Below, in pieces: positions 24,707 to 34,401 of a DNA stretch of 64,000 bases; position 1 is the first letter of the stretch; each line of letters opens with the position of its first letter. This stretch comes from an uncultured Lachnospiraceae bacterium (GTDB taxonomy: Bacteria > Bacillota > Clostridia > Lachnospirales > Lachnospiraceae). The notes below the pieces were generated by a model. It saw nothing but the letters and a program-made list of their open reading frames with translations. It was not told where the DNA came from and did no database searches. The stretch is taken from assembly GCA_934408585.1 (NCBI GenBank), contig CAKRVA010000002.1, positions 310,001 through 374,000 on the forward strand, given 5' to 3'. The translations under genes and the position numbers were made by a program.

Positions 24707-27262
24707 CTACTCTTCCTCTGTTTCATCGTCTACAGGTAAAATTACTTCTTCGTCGGAATCATCTTCAGGTTCTTCGAGCTGTTCCAGTTCTTCATCACTG
24801 ATTTCATCATTTCCATTGGATACTTTTTCACGAACCTTCGCAATTTGTGCTACTACAACACCATCATCGAGGTTAATGAGTTTTACACCGGAAGTGATTC
24901 TTCCAAGTATGGAAACATCGGACATTGGAATCTGAATAATGATTCCACCGGTTGTAATCAGCATAATCTCATGGTCATCATTTACTGCTTTTACACCAAT
25001 GACATAACCTGTTTTATCCGTTACTTTATAACATTTGATTCCTTTACCACCACGTTTCTGAACGGTGAATTCATTGAGATAAGTACGTTTTCCTAATCCT
25101 TTTTCAGAAACAATCAACAAAGAATCTCCCTGATGATCCAGCTGCATACCTACGATTTCATCCTGGTCATTCAGATTCATACCAATAACACCCATAGATG
25201 TTCTGCCGGTTGCTCTTACATCTGTTTCCTTAAAGCGGATACACATACCAAACTTTGTAACAAGGAAAATTTCTGTATCTTTGTCTGTAACCTTTACTTC
25301 AATTAATTCATCATCTTCGCGGAGATTAATTGCAGCAAGTCCATTTTTACGAACATTGCTATATTCTACAATACTTGTCTTCTTTACAATTCCCTTACGT
25401 GTTACCATGAAGAGATTTTTATTTTCTTCATAATCCTTGATTGGAATAATAGCACTAACTTTTTCACCCGGATTTAATTGAAGCAGATTTACAATGGCAA
25501 CTCCTCTGGAGGTACGTCCGCTTTCCGGAATTTCATATGTCTTCAATCGATAAACACGTCCATAATTTGTAAAGAACATAATATAATGATGCGTTGTTGT
25601 CATCAGAAGATCTGCAATAAAATCATCTTCGATGGTCTGCATTCCCTTGATACCCTTGCCACCACGATGCTGTGACTTAAAGTTATCTATGGTCATTCTC
25701 TTTACATATCCGAGATTTGACATGGCGATAATTGTATTTTCATTTGGAATCATATCTTCCATACTGATATCATACATGTCATATCCAATCTGGCTCTTAC
25801 GGTCATCTCCGAATTTATCGGAAATTTCCTGGATTTCCGTACGAATTACACCAAGTAATACCTTTTCATTTGCTAAGATTTCTTTCAAACGTGCGATTTT
25901 TGCAAGTAATTCCTGATGTTCGTTTTCCAGTTTTTCTCTTTCCAAACCGGTCAACGCACGCAGACGCATATCTACGATTGCCTGAGCCTGTACATCCGTT
26001 AATGCAAAACGAGCCATTAAGCTTTCTTTTGCAATCTGGGTGGTCTGACTACCACGGATAATCTGAATTACTTCATCGATATTATCAAGAGCAATCAGCA
26101 AGCCCTGTAAAATATGGTCGCGTTCTTCTGCTTTATTTAATTCATATTTTGTTCTTCTTGTAACAACTTCTTCCTGATGCTTTAAATATTCCTGAAGCAT
26201 CTGAAGGATATTCATAACCTTCGGCTCATTATTCACAAGAGCAAGCATAATGATTCCAAAAGTATCCTGCATCTGTGTATGCTTAAATAACTGATTTAAA
26301 ATAATATTTGCATTTACATCACGACGCAGTTCAATTACGATACGCATACCTTCACGGTCAGATTCATCACGAAGGTCTGTAATTCCATCAATTTTCTTTA
26401 ATTTTACAAGCTCGGCAATTTTCAAAATTAAATTTGCTTTGTTTACCATGTATGGAAGCTCTGTAACAATAATACGGGTTTTTCCATTGGACATGGTTTC
26501 AATATCCGTAACGGCACGTACTCTTACTTTACCACGACCGGTACGATATGCTTCTTCACAACCTTTTGTACCAAGAATGATACTTCCGGTTGGAAAATCC
26601 GGAGCTTTGATAATAGAAATAATTTCATCAATATCGGTTTCACGGTCTTCCAAAACACGATTATCAATAATCTTAACAATCGCTTTTACAACCTCTCTCA
26701 GATTATGAGGAGGAATATTAGTTGCCATACCTACGGCAATACCGGTAGTTCCATTTACCAGAAGGTTTGGATAACGGCTTGGAAGAACAGCAGGTTCTTT
26801 TTCCGTTTCATCAAAGTTTGGTACAAAATCAACGGTATCTTTGTCGATATCTGCAAGAAGCTTCATGGAAATTTTACTTAATCTTGCTTCTGTATAACGC
26901 ATGGCTGCTGCGCCATCGCCATCCACAGAACCAAAATTTCCATGTCCGTCTACAAGCGGATAACGGAAAGACCAAGGCTGTGCCATATTTACCAAAGCAC
27001 CATAAATGGAACTGTCACCATGAGGGTGATATTTACCCATGGTATCGCCGACGATACGTGCACTTTTACGATGAGGTTTATCCGGTCCGTTATTCAATTC
27101 AATCATAGAATAAAGAACTCTACGTTGTACCGGTTTCAAACCATCTCTTACATCAGGTAATGCACGGGACGCAATAACGCTCATGGCATAATCAATATAA
27201 GAGGTTTCCATGGTTTTTTGTAAATCCACATCATGAATTTTGTCAAAAATATTATCTTCCAT
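24707..27262 (-). CDS. gyrA: DNA gyrase subunit A
   Basis: 851 aa from the ATG at 27262 (GGAG 7 nt upstream); an ATG four codons earlier overlaps the ribosome site. Catalytic Tyr123 in AAMRYTEARLSK, GyrA-box QHRGGKGIKG in the C-terminal beta-pinwheel, and a very acidic tail (EELEQLEEPEDDSDEEV). In the quinolone pocket GDSSIYGAL, Ser84 is kept but the residue matching E. coli Asp87 is Gly88. Introduces negative supercoils with GyrB. Downstream of gyrB by 37 nt. Confidence 0.97.
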   Translation of the reverse strand: MEDNIFDKIHDVDLQKTMETSYIDYAMSVIASRALPDVRDGLKPVQRRVLYSMIELNNGPDKPHRKSARIVGDTMGKYHPHGDSSIYGALVNMAQPWSFRYPLVDGHGNFGSVDGDGAAAMRYTEARLSKISMKLLADIDKDTVDFVPNFDETEKEPAVLPSRYPNLLVNGTTGIAVGMATNIPPHNLREVVKAIVKIIDNRVLEDRETDIDEIISIIKAPDFPTGSIILGTKGCEEAYRTGRGKVRVRAVTDIETMSNGKTRIIVTELPYMVNKANLILKIAELVKLKKIDGITDLRDESDREGMRIVIELRRDVNANIILNQLFKHTQMQDTFGIIMLALVNNEPKVMNILQMLQEYLKHQEEVVTRRTKYELNKAEERDHILQGLLIALDNIDEVIQIIRGSQTTQIAKESLMARFALTDVQAQAIVDMRLRALTGLEREKLENEHQELLAKIARLKEILANEKVLLGVIRTEIQEISDKFGDDRKSQIGYDMYDISMEDMIPNENTIIAMSNLGYVKRMTIDNFKSQHRGGKGIKGMQTIEDDFIADLLMTTTHHYIMFFTNYGRVYRLKTYEIPESGRTSRGVAIVNLLQLNPGEKVSAIIPIKDYEENKNLFMVTRKGIVKKTSIVEYSNVRKNGLAAINLREDDELIEVKVTDKDTEIFLVTKFGMCIRFKETDVRATGRTSMGVIGMNLNDQDEIVGMQLDHQGDSLLIVSEKGLGKRTYLNEFTVQKRGGKGIKCYKVTDKTGYVIGVKAVNDDHEIMLITTGGIIIQIPMSDVSILGRITSGVKLINLDDGVVVAQIAKVREKVSNGNDEISDEELEQLEEPEDDSDEEVILPVDDETEEE

Positions 27263-27299
27263 GTCTATCTCCATTTCGAAGGATTATAAAAATTAAATA

Positions 27300-29231
27300 T
27301 TAAATGTCAAGATTTTTAACAAATTTTGCATTTTCTTCAATAAACTCACGTCTTGGTTCTACTTTATCACCCATTAAAGTGGTAAATGTTAAATCAATTT
27401 CGGATTCTGCTTCTTCATTCATTGTAACACGAAGAAGAACTCTTCGTTCCGGGTCCATAGTAGTTTCCCAAAGTTGCTCCGGATCCATTTCTCCAAGACC
27501 TTTGTAACGCTGGATTTTATTATTCTGGTCACGGCCTACTTCTGATAAAATCTGGTTCAATTCTTCATCACTGTATGCATACCAGACATTTTTATTTTTT
27601 TCCAGCTTATAAAGCGGTGGCTGTGCAAGATAAACATATCCCTGCTTAATCAATTCCGGCATAAAACGGTAAATAAATGTCAAAAGCAGAGTTGCAATAT
27701 GTGCTCCATCCACATCGGCATCGGTCATCAGAATAATTTTGTGATAACGTAATTTATTGATATCAAAATCATCATGAATTCCCGTACCAAACGCAGTAAT
27801 CATTGCTTTAATTTCTGCATTTGCATAAATTTTATCGAGTCTTGCTTTTTCTACATTTAAGATTTTACCACGAAGTGGAAGAATTGCCTGTGTTGCACGA
27901 CTTCTTGCCGTTTTTGCGCTACCACCTGCGGAATCTCCCTCTACGATGTAAATTTCACAATTCTTCGGATCTTTATCAGAACAATCTGCCAACTTACCGG
28001 GCAGAGAAGCTGTTTCAAGAGCAGTTTTTCTTCTTGTTAAATCTCTGGCTTTACGGGCAGCATCTCTGGCACGCTGTGCTAAAATAGATTTTTCACAAAT
28101 CATTTTTGCAACCATCGGATTCTGTTCCAGGTAATAAGTTAATTGTTCACTTACAATACTGTCTACTGCAGTTCTTGCTTCCGAATTTCCAAGCTTCTGC
28201 TTAGTCTGTCCTTCAAACTGCGGGTCTTCAATTTTTACACTGACAATCGCAGTTAATCCTTCACGGATATCTTCTCCAGATAAATTAGGCTCATTTTCTT
28301 TTAATAACTTTGCTCCTTTTGCATAATCATTAAAGGTTTTCGTAAGAGCATTACGAAATCCAACTAAATGAGTACCACCTTCGGGAGTATTAATGTTATT
28401 TACAAAACTGAAGGAACTTTCGTTATAAGAATCGTTATGCTGCATAGCTACTTCAACATAAACATTGTTCTTTTTTCCTTCAAAATAAAGCACATTATCA
28501 TAAAGAGCTGTTTTACTTCTGTTCAAATAAGTTACGAATTCTTTGATACCGCCTTCATAATGGAATTCACGTTCAATCGGTTTTTCTCCTTCTTCGACAC
28601 GTAAATCACGTAAAATGATATGTAATCCTTTGGTAAGGAAAGCCATTTCACGAAGACGTTGTTTCAAAATATCAAATTCATAAACAGTTGTTTCGGTAAA
28701 AATAGTTGCATCCGGTTTAAAAGTAACCGTAGTACCTGATTTTTCTTTTTCACAGGTTCCGATTTCTTTTAGTGGATAACAGACATGTCCACGTTCATAA
28801 CGCTGCTGATATATCTTACCATCTGTATAAACCTGTACTTCCAACCAATCAGAAAGAGCATTTACAACAGATGCACCTACACCATGAAGTCCACCGGATA
28901 CCTTATATCCTCCACCGCCGAATTTTCCACCGGCATGAAGAATAGTAAATACAACTTCCACTGCGGGAAGTCCTGATTTATGGTTAATTCCAACCGGAAT
29001 ACCTCTACCATTATCCACAACAGTAATGGAATTATCTTTATTGATTGTAACAATTATGGTATCACAGAATCCTGCTAATGCTTCATCTACTGCATTATCT
29101 ACGATTTCATAAACCAAATGATGTAATCCTCTGCTTGAAGTAGTACCAATATACATACCAGGTCTTTTACGAACAGCTTCAAGACCTTCCAAAATCTGAA
29201 TCTGGTCTGCTCCATAATTATTCTGTTCCAT
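27300..29231 (-). CDS. gyrB: DNA gyrase subunit B
   Basis: 643 aa. GHKL ATPase N-terminus (LEAVRKRPGMYIG, EIVDNAVDEALAG, GGLHGVGASVVNALS), TOPRIM motif EGDSAGGSAK and DADVDGAH, and the C-terminal QRYKGLGEMDPEQLWETTM. Typical Gram-positive length without the E. coli insert. Its first 14 nt overlap the end of recF, implying translational coupling. Confidence 0.98.
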   Translation of the reverse strand: MEQNNYGADQIQILEGLEAVRKRPGMYIGTTSSRGLHHLVYEIVDNAVDEALAGFCDTIIVTINKDNSITVVDNGRGIPVGINHKSGLPAVEVVFTILHAGGKFGGGGYKVSGGLHGVGASVVNALSDWLEVQVYTDGKIYQQRYERGHVCYPLKEIGTCEKEKSGTTVTFKPDATIFTETTVYEFDILKQRLREMAFLTKGLHIILRDLRVEEGEKPIEREFHYEGGIKEFVTYLNRSKTALYDNVLYFEGKKNNVYVEVAMQHNDSYNESSFSFVNNINTPEGGTHLVGFRNALTKTFNDYAKGAKLLKENEPNLSGEDIREGLTAIVSVKIEDPQFEGQTKQKLGNSEARTAVDSIVSEQLTYYLEQNPMVAKMICEKSILAQRARDAARKARDLTRRKTALETASLPGKLADCSDKDPKNCEIYIVEGDSAGGSAKTARSRATQAILPLRGKILNVEKARLDKIYANAEIKAMITAFGTGIHDDFDINKLRYHKIILMTDADVDGAHIATLLLTFIYRFMPELIKQGYVYLAQPPLYKLEKNKNVWYAYSDEELNQILSEVGRDQNNKIQRYKGLGEMDPEQLWETTMDPERRVLLRVTMNEEAESEIDLTFTTLMGDKVEPRREFIEENAKFVKNLDI

Positions 29232-30312
29232 TATTTGCCTCCACTTTACCGTTTTCTACTCTGAAAATTTTATTAATTTCAAAACGGTTATTAATAAATT
29301 CATCCAATCCTGTACAGGTAATGATTGTCTGTATATCACCAATACTATTCAAAAGATAATTTTGACGATTGCTGTCTAACTCAGACAAAACATCATCTAA
29401 TAACAATACAGGAGTATCTTTTGTTATTTTTTTTACTAATTCAATCTCTGATAATTTTAAAGAAAGAGCTGCTGTCCTCTGTTGTCCCTGAGAACCATAT
29501 TTACGAATATCAATTCCATTTACAATAAAAGAAAAGTCATCACGATGTGGTCCAACCGACGTCATTTTTGTACGAATATCTCTTTCCTGACTGTTTTTCA
29601 TTTTTTCTTCAAAATCAGAAATCAGAACATCAGGCTCATATTGTATAATGATTTCTTCTTTTCCGCCGGAAAGTTTTAAATGAATTTCTTTTATAATTTC
29701 ACTTAATTGTTCTGCAAAAATTTTTCTGCGCTCTATAATTTTACTTCCATAGGAAACAAGCTGTGAATCCCAGATATTCAAAGTTTCTTTTAATCCGGGA
29801 TTAAACGGAATATCTTTTAAAAGTTTATTTCTCTGATTGATAATCTTATTATAATTGTTCAAATTATAAAGATAGAAATTATCAAGCTGGCAAAGCTCTA
29901 AATCTGCAAATCTTCTTCTTTCCACAGGTCCGTTTTTTATAATGGATAAATCTTCCGGAGAAAAGAAAACTACATTTAATAAACCCAGTAAATCTGCTGC
30001 CTTTTTTAATTTATTACCATCTACAGCAATTCCTTTTGATTTATTTTTTCGAAGATGCATATCCACACGCTGTTCAATTCCATCTTTCTGGATATAAGTA
30101 CGTATATGTGCTTCTTCTTTTTCAAAATTTACAATTTCTTTATCTTTACTCCCTTTGTGGGATTTCGTAGTTGCAGATACATAAATTGCTTCGAGAATAT
30201 TTGTTTTTCCCTGAGCATTATCACCATACAAAATATTAGTTCCTTCATCAAAACTAATATTCAAGGTTTCATAATTTCGGAAATCTGCAAGTTCTAATGA
30301 TTTAATAATCAT
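29218..30312 (-). CDS. recF: DNA replication and repair protein RecF
   Basis: 364 aa SMC-like ATPase. Walker A GDNAQGKTNILEAI (about 30-43), signature YGSQGQQRTAALSLKLSE (about 270), Walker B PVLLLDDVLSELD. Loads RecA at gapped DNA with RecO/RecR. Overlaps gyrB by 14 nt and follows the S4 gene by 3 nt, in the conserved origin order. Confidence 0.97.
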   Translation of the reverse strand: MIIKSLELADFRNYETLNISFDEGTNILYGDNAQGKTNILEAIYVSATTKSHKGSKDKEIVNFEKEEAHIRTYIQKDGIEQRVDMHLRKNKSKGIAVDGNKLKKAADLLGLLNVVFFSPEDLSIIKNGPVERRRFADLELCQLDNFYLYNLNNYNKIINQRNKLLKDIPFNPGLKETLNIWDSQLVSYGSKIIERRKIFAEQLSEIIKEIHLKLSGGKEEIIIQYEPDVLISDFEEKMKNSQERDIRTKMTSVGPHRDDFSFIVNGIDIRKYGSQGQQRTAALSLKLSEIELVKKITKDTPVLLLDDVLSELDSNRQNYLLNSIGDIQTIITCTGLDEFINNRFEINKIFRVENGKVEANNGTE

Positions 30313-30315
30313 GAA

Positions 30316-30525
30316 TTAATTTACTACCTTTATCTGTTTATTTTCAAATTCAATCACATCACCGGAATAAATTTTCTTTCCTCTTTGTGTTTCGATACTT
30401 CCATTTACTTTTACAAGACCATCCTGTATTACAAATTTTGCATCTACTCCACTTTCCACAAGACCGGCAAGCTTTAATACTTGTCCAAGTTTTATAAATT
30501 CATCCCTTATTTTTACAGATTCCAT
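30316..30525 (-). CDS. yaaA: S4-domain RNA-binding protein (YaaA-like)
   Basis: 69 aa, a single S4 domain: IKLGQVLKLAGLVESGVDAKFVIQDGLVKVNG then KIYSGDVIEFENKQIKV. The dnaN-yaaA-recF position is conserved in Firmicutes. It probably binds RNA, perhaps rRNA; the cellular role is unclear. Confidence 0.9.
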   Translation of the reverse strand: MESVKIRDEFIKLGQVLKLAGLVESGVDAKFVIQDGLVKVNGSIETQRGKKIYSGDVIEFENKQIKVVN

Positions 30526-30553
30526 AATATTACACTTTCTAAATCATTTTCCA

Positions 30554-31663
30554 TTAAGCAACTGTTGTAAAGTTTACCGGTAAAATCAGATAAATATATT
30601 TTTCTTCTGAATCCTTGATAAAGCATGGTGCTTTTGGATTAACAAGATAAATATCAATTTCTTCATCATCAATTACACGAAGTGCATCAATCATAAATTT
30701 TGGATTGAAACCGATTAATAAATCTTTTCCCTGTTTAGTAATAGAGATTTCTTCATTCATACTACCAACGGTAGAATTCATCTTTAATTCCATACTTCCA
30801 TCAGTAATATTAATAATAATTGGTTTTTTATCTCCTTCTTTTACAAGAAGAGTTGCTCTGTCAATAGATTCTAATAATTCTTTTTTATTAATTCTGACTT
30901 TTGTTTCATAATCACTGGATAACATCTGATCAATCTTGAAATATTCACCTTCGATCAATCTGGAAACGACAACAGTTTCATCAAATTCAAATACAATATG
31001 TTTTCCAGTAAAGAAAATGTGAACATCTTTATCTGCATCACCAGGTAATATTTTGCTTACTTCACTTAATGTTTTTCCGGGTACAACAACCTTTTTAGCT
31101 GGATAACTGTCTTTTAAGTTAATTTTACGAATAGAAATACGATGTCCATCCAGGGATACCACCTTTAAAACATCACCATTGATTTCAAATAATTCACCTG
31201 TCATCAATTTATTATTGTCATTATCCGCAATTGAGAAGATTGTCTGTCTTACAACTTCTTTCAATGTAAACTGAGAAATCACAATGGAATCTATTCGTTC
31301 AATTGAAGGAAGATAAGTAAAATCTTCTCCTGATTTTCCAATAATCGTAAACTTTGCTTTTTCACATGTAATATTTGTTTTTAATGATTTATCCACTTCA
31401 ATTGTAACATCACTGTCTGGAAGCTTACGAACAATATCGAGGAATATTTTCGCATCAAGAGCAACTTGTCCTTTTTCCTGAATCTCTCCATCAATTACTG
31501 TTTCAATTCCAAGTTCCATATCATTTGCAATTAATTTAATGACACCTTTTGAAGCATCAAGAAGAATACATTCCAAAATTGACATTGTTGTTTTATTAGG
31601 TACTGCTTTTGAAACAATCTGTACTCCATTTAATAAATTTGATTTGCTGCATACTAATTTCAT
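30554..31663 (-). CDS. dnaN: DNA polymerase III beta sliding clamp
   Basis: 369 aa from the ATG at 31663 (MKLVCSKSNLLNGVQIV); an in-frame TTG seven codons earlier overlaps the AAAGGA site. Three clamp domains, with the C-terminal YLILPVNF in the usual place. Confers processivity on polymerase III. Separated from dnaA by an AT-rich gap with DnaA boxes. Confidence 0.97.
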   Translation of the reverse strand: MKLVCSKSNLLNGVQIVSKAVPNKTTMSILECILLDASKGVIKLIANDMELGIETVIDGEIQEKGQVALDAKIFLDIVRKLPDSDVTIEVDKSLKTNITCEKAKFTIIGKSGEDFTYLPSIERIDSIVISQFTLKEVVRQTIFSIADNDNNKLMTGELFEINGDVLKVVSLDGHRISIRKINLKDSYPAKKVVVPGKTLSEVSKILPGDADKDVHIFFTGKHIVFEFDETVVVSRLIEGEYFKIDQMLSSDYETKVRINKKELLESIDRATLLVKEGDKKPIIINITDGSMELKMNSTVGSMNEEISITKQGKDLLIGFNPKFMIDALRVIDDEEIDIYLVNPKAPCFIKDSEEKYIYLILPVNFTTVA

Positions 31664-31736
31664 AACGTAACGCGTTCCTTTCAAATAATTTATTAATATA
31701 TTTATTTAGTAAGATAAGTAATATAAGATGTTGATA

Positions 31737-31821
31737 TGTGTATAACTCTTTTATTATACTATTTTTCAATAAAAATTGAAATGATAAACGGGTGGATATC
31801 AAAAAAACATCTTGTGAATAA
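31737..31821. promoter_or_regulatory. DnaA boxes between dnaA and dnaN
   Basis: Two perfect TTATNCACA boxes on the minus strand, read here as TGTGTATAA (31737-31745) and TGTGAATAA (31813-31821), plus TGTGGATTA at 31833-31841 with one mismatch. A likely dnaN promoter -10 (TATAAT on the minus strand, near 31754) lies between. Suggests a bipartite origin or DnaA control of dnaN. Confidence 0.7.
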
Positions 31822-31828
31822 ATGTGAA

Positions 31829-33187
31829 CTAATGTGGATTAATCTTCTTCATAATAATATCAATGTTATTCTTTAGTTCTTTGTTATCCTCAATATCCCC
31901 AACAATCTTTTTAATTCCGTGGATAACTGTTGTATGATCCTTTTTATTAATGTATTTTCCTATATTCTGTAAGGATTCCTGGGTAAGCTTTGATGCGACA
32001 TACATATAAACCTGTCTGGGAAGAACATATTCTGAATTTCTTCTTTGAGATTTCATATCATCCACAGTAATTCCATAATGTTCCGCAACGACTTCAATAA
32101 TATAATCCGGAGTAACTTGTCTTACTGTATTTGGAGAAATAATATCTTTTAAAGTTTCTTCCACAATTTCAAGTGTAATATCAACTTTGTTTAATTTTGA
32201 ATATGCAATTACTTTATTAAATGCACCTTCCAGCTCACGGATATTTGATTTAATATTTGTTGCAATGTAATCAAATATTTTTTCATCTATTTCTTTATTA
32301 TAATTTTCAGCATTCTTTTTCAAAATTGCCATTCTTGTTTCGTAGTCAGGTGGTTGAATATCTGCAATCAATCCCCATTCGAAACGAGAACGGAAACGTT
32401 CTTCCAATGTTTCCATTTCTTTTGGTGGTTTATCAGAAGAAAGAATAATTTGTTTTCCTGCAGAGTGAAGTTCATTAAAAGTATGGAAAAATTCTTCCTG
32501 CGTACTTTCCTTTCCTATTATAAACTGTACATCGTCGATTAAAAGAACATCAACGGTCCGGTATTTTTCACGGAGCTTTGTCATTTTTGATGCATTACCA
32601 CTACGAATTGATTCAATTACTTCATTTGTAAACTGTTCGGAAGTAACATACAAAACTTTCATATCAGGATTCTGGTCCAAAATAAAATGTCCAATGGAAT
32701 GCATTAAGTGTGTTTTTCCAAGACCTGCTCCTCCATATAAATAAAGAGGGTTATAAGCAACACCCGGAGATTCTGCAACTGCTAAAGAAGCAGAATGTGC
32801 GAATTTATTATTTCCGCCCACAACAAAAGTATCAAAACGATATTTTGAATTCAGATTTGCATTTTCATAATTAATATTGTAAACATTACCGGGAGCAGAC
32901 AACATTTCATCTTCCACATCTTTTTCCAGGATAAAAGAAATGTCGTAAGTATGATTCATCATTTCAGAAATGGTTACTTGAAAATAACTTTTATATTTAT
33001 TAGAAATATATTTTAATGCATGAGCCTGATCAGAAGGAATCATAATGGTAACAATATCATCTTTTATATTATTGAAACTTAATGGTTTCACCCATGTATT
33101 ATAAGAAATATCTGATAAATCATATTCATTTCTTACTGTTTCTTTAATTTGATTCCAATTTTCTTTTAAATAAGTTTTGTTATCCAT
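31829..33187 (-). CDS. dnaA: Chromosomal replication initiator DnaA
   Basis: 452 aa. Domain I at the N-terminus, AAA+ Walker A GGAGLGKTHLMHSIG (about 149-163), Walker B LLIDDVQF, sensor motifs, and C-terminal box-binding signature DHTTVIHGIKKI. AAGGAT 5-6 nt upstream of ATG. On the minus strand TTGAAA, 17 nt, TAAGAT near 33213-33241 is a plausible promoter. Divergent from rpmH across oriC. Confidence 0.98.
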   Translation of the reverse strand: MDNKTYLKENWNQIKETVRNEYDLSDISYNTWVKPLSFNNIKDDIVTIMIPSDQAHALKYISNKYKSYFQVTISEMMNHTYDISFILEKDVEDEMLSAPGNVYNINYENANLNSKYRFDTFVVGGNNKFAHSASLAVAESPGVAYNPLYLYGGAGLGKTHLMHSIGHFILDQNPDMKVLYVTSEQFTNEVIESIRSGNASKMTKLREKYRTVDVLLIDDVQFIIGKESTQEEFFHTFNELHSAGKQIILSSDKPPKEMETLEERFRSRFEWGLIADIQPPDYETRMAILKKNAENYNKEIDEKIFDYIATNIKSNIRELEGAFNKVIAYSKLNKVDITLEIVEETLKDIISPNTVRQVTPDYIIEVVAEHYGITVDDMKSQRRNSEYVLPRQVYMYVASKLTQESLQNIGKYINKKDHTTVIHGIKKIVGDIEDNKELKNNIDIIMKKINPH

Positions 33188-33608
33188 TTTGATATCCTTT
33201 TATTTTTAAAATTACTCTACTATATCTTAATATAGATTTGATAAAATTTCAAATAGTATCTCCTTGAAAAATAGTTGAAAAAGAATAGAGTTGACATAAA
33301 TTTAATGGCTTATTTTCGCGATTGTGAATAACCTTTCGAAAATAATCAACAATATGCACAACGTTTTTATCATAAAAAATTGCTTGATTTAAACGAAATT
33401 TGTCGATAAATAAAAAGTTATCCACAAGTTATGCACAATTTGTGGATATATTTATGTAAATTAAATTCTAAAAAATCTAGGAAAATAAAGGGTTTTTACT
33501 TGACGGAAAGGAATGAATCTTATATAATCGACTTGTTATTTTCCAAAAAGATGATTTGTTTACCTTATATAAAGAAACGTAAGGTTTAGTAAAGGAGGTG
33601 TATCCGAA
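33188..33608. other. Replication origin (oriC) between dnaA and rpmH
   Basis: AT-rich 421-bp gap. Perfect TTATNCACA boxes: TGTGAATAA (33323-33331, minus), TTATCCACA (33418-33426) and TTATGCACA (33429-33437). One-mismatch boxes: ATATGCACA (33352-33360) and TGTGGATAT (33441-33449). The tight trio at 33418-33449 is the probable core, with AT-rich DNA (33450-33490) as unwinding candidate. Genes on both sides run away from it. Confidence 0.88.
33500..33528 (+). promoter_or_regulatory. Promoter of rpmH
   Basis: TTGACG (33500-33505), 17-nt spacer, perfect TATAAT (33523-33528), about 80 nt before the rpmH ATG. Confidence 0.85.
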
Positions 33609-33743
33609 ATGAAAATGACTTTCCAGCCAAAGAATAGACAGAGATCTAAAGTTCATGGTTTCAGAGCCAGAATGAGCACTCCTGGTGGAAGAAAAGTTTT
33701 AGCAGCCAGAAGAGCAAAAGGAAGAAAAGTGTTATCAGCATAG
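33609..33743 (+). CDS. rpmH: 50S ribosomal protein L34
   Basis: 44 aa, MKMTFQPKNRQRSKVHGF... ending AKGRKVLSA, the full L34 consensus, highly basic. AAAGGAGGTG 8 nt upstream of the ATG. The gene ends directly in a terminator before rnpA, the conserved rpmH-rnpA order. Confidence 0.98.
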   Translation: MKMTFQPKNRQRSKVHGFRARMSTPGGRKVLAARRAKGRKVLSA

Positions 33744-33766
33744 GCCGCGTAATGTGGCCTTTTTTT
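33743..33766 (+). terminator. Terminator or attenuator between rpmH and rnpA
   Basis: GGCCGC, loop GTAAT, GTGGCC, then seven T residues, starting at the last base of the rpmH stop codon. It should reduce transcription into rnpA, consistent with the much greater need for L34. Confidence 0.8.
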
Positions 33767-33789
33767 CTACAATGGGCAAAATTATGAAT

Positions 33790-34131
33790 ATGAAATTTTC
33801 AGAGTCACTTAAAAAGAATAATGATTTTCAAAAAGTATATCGGAATGGCAAATCTTATGCCAACAAATATCTTGTTATGTATATTTTGGAAAATAATACC
33901 GATAGAAACAGATTAGGAATCAGTGCCAGTAAAAAAGTAGGAAATAGTGTTGTCAGACACAGAGTTACAAGATTAGTAAGAGAAAGTTACCGGCTACATG
34001 AAAATATATTTAATAGTGGTTTAGATATAGTAGTCGTAGTGCGAAACAGTGCATCTTCTATTTCATACTTCGAAATGGAAAGTGCATTATTACATCTTGC
34101 AAAGCTTCATCAAATCATTCAGACAGTCTGA
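33790..34131 (+). CDS. rnpA: Ribonuclease P protein component
   Basis: 113 aa from the ATG at 33790, which gives the usual start MKFSESLKKNNDFQ; in-frame ATGs at 33772 and 33784 are possible. RNR signature RNRLGISASKKVGNSVVRHRVTR fits protein P, which binds RNase P RNA and pre-tRNA leaders. No good ribosome site is seen upstream because the rpmH terminator occupies the leader. Confidence 0.94.
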   Translation: MKFSESLKKNNDFQKVYRNGKSYANKYLVMYILENNTDRNRLGISASKKVGNSVVRHRVTRLVRESYRLHENIFNSGLDIVVVVRNSASSISYFEMESALLHLAKLHQIIQTV

Positions 34132-34158
34132 TGTTTGATGTAGAAATCAGAATCTAAT

Positions 34159-34368
34159 ATGAAAAAAATATTGATTTTATTAATTGAATTCTATAGAAAA
34201 TATATTTCTCCGTTAAAAACTACCAAATGTCCTTATATACCATCCTGTTCGGAATATGGGTTGGAAGCAATTAAAAAATATGGTGCATTAAAAGGTGGTT
34301 TGCTTGCATTATGGAGAATTTTAAGGTGCAATCCTTTTTCAAAAGGAGGATATGATCCGGTACCTTAA
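34159..34368 (+). CDS. yidD: Membrane protein insertion efficiency factor YidD
   Basis: 69 aa. LIEFYRKYISPL, CPYIPSCSEYGLEAI and CNPFSKGGYDPVP are the family's hallmark motifs. Sits between rnpA (27 nt) and yidC (33 nt) as in most bacteria. A ribosome site is not obvious. Confidence 0.95.
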   Translation: MKKILILLIEFYRKYISPLKTTKCPYIPSCSEYGLEAIKKYGALKGGLLALWRILRCNPFSKGGYDPVP

Positions 34369-34401
34369 CAATTTATGGAATGAAATTTTGGAGGAAAAAA
34401 A

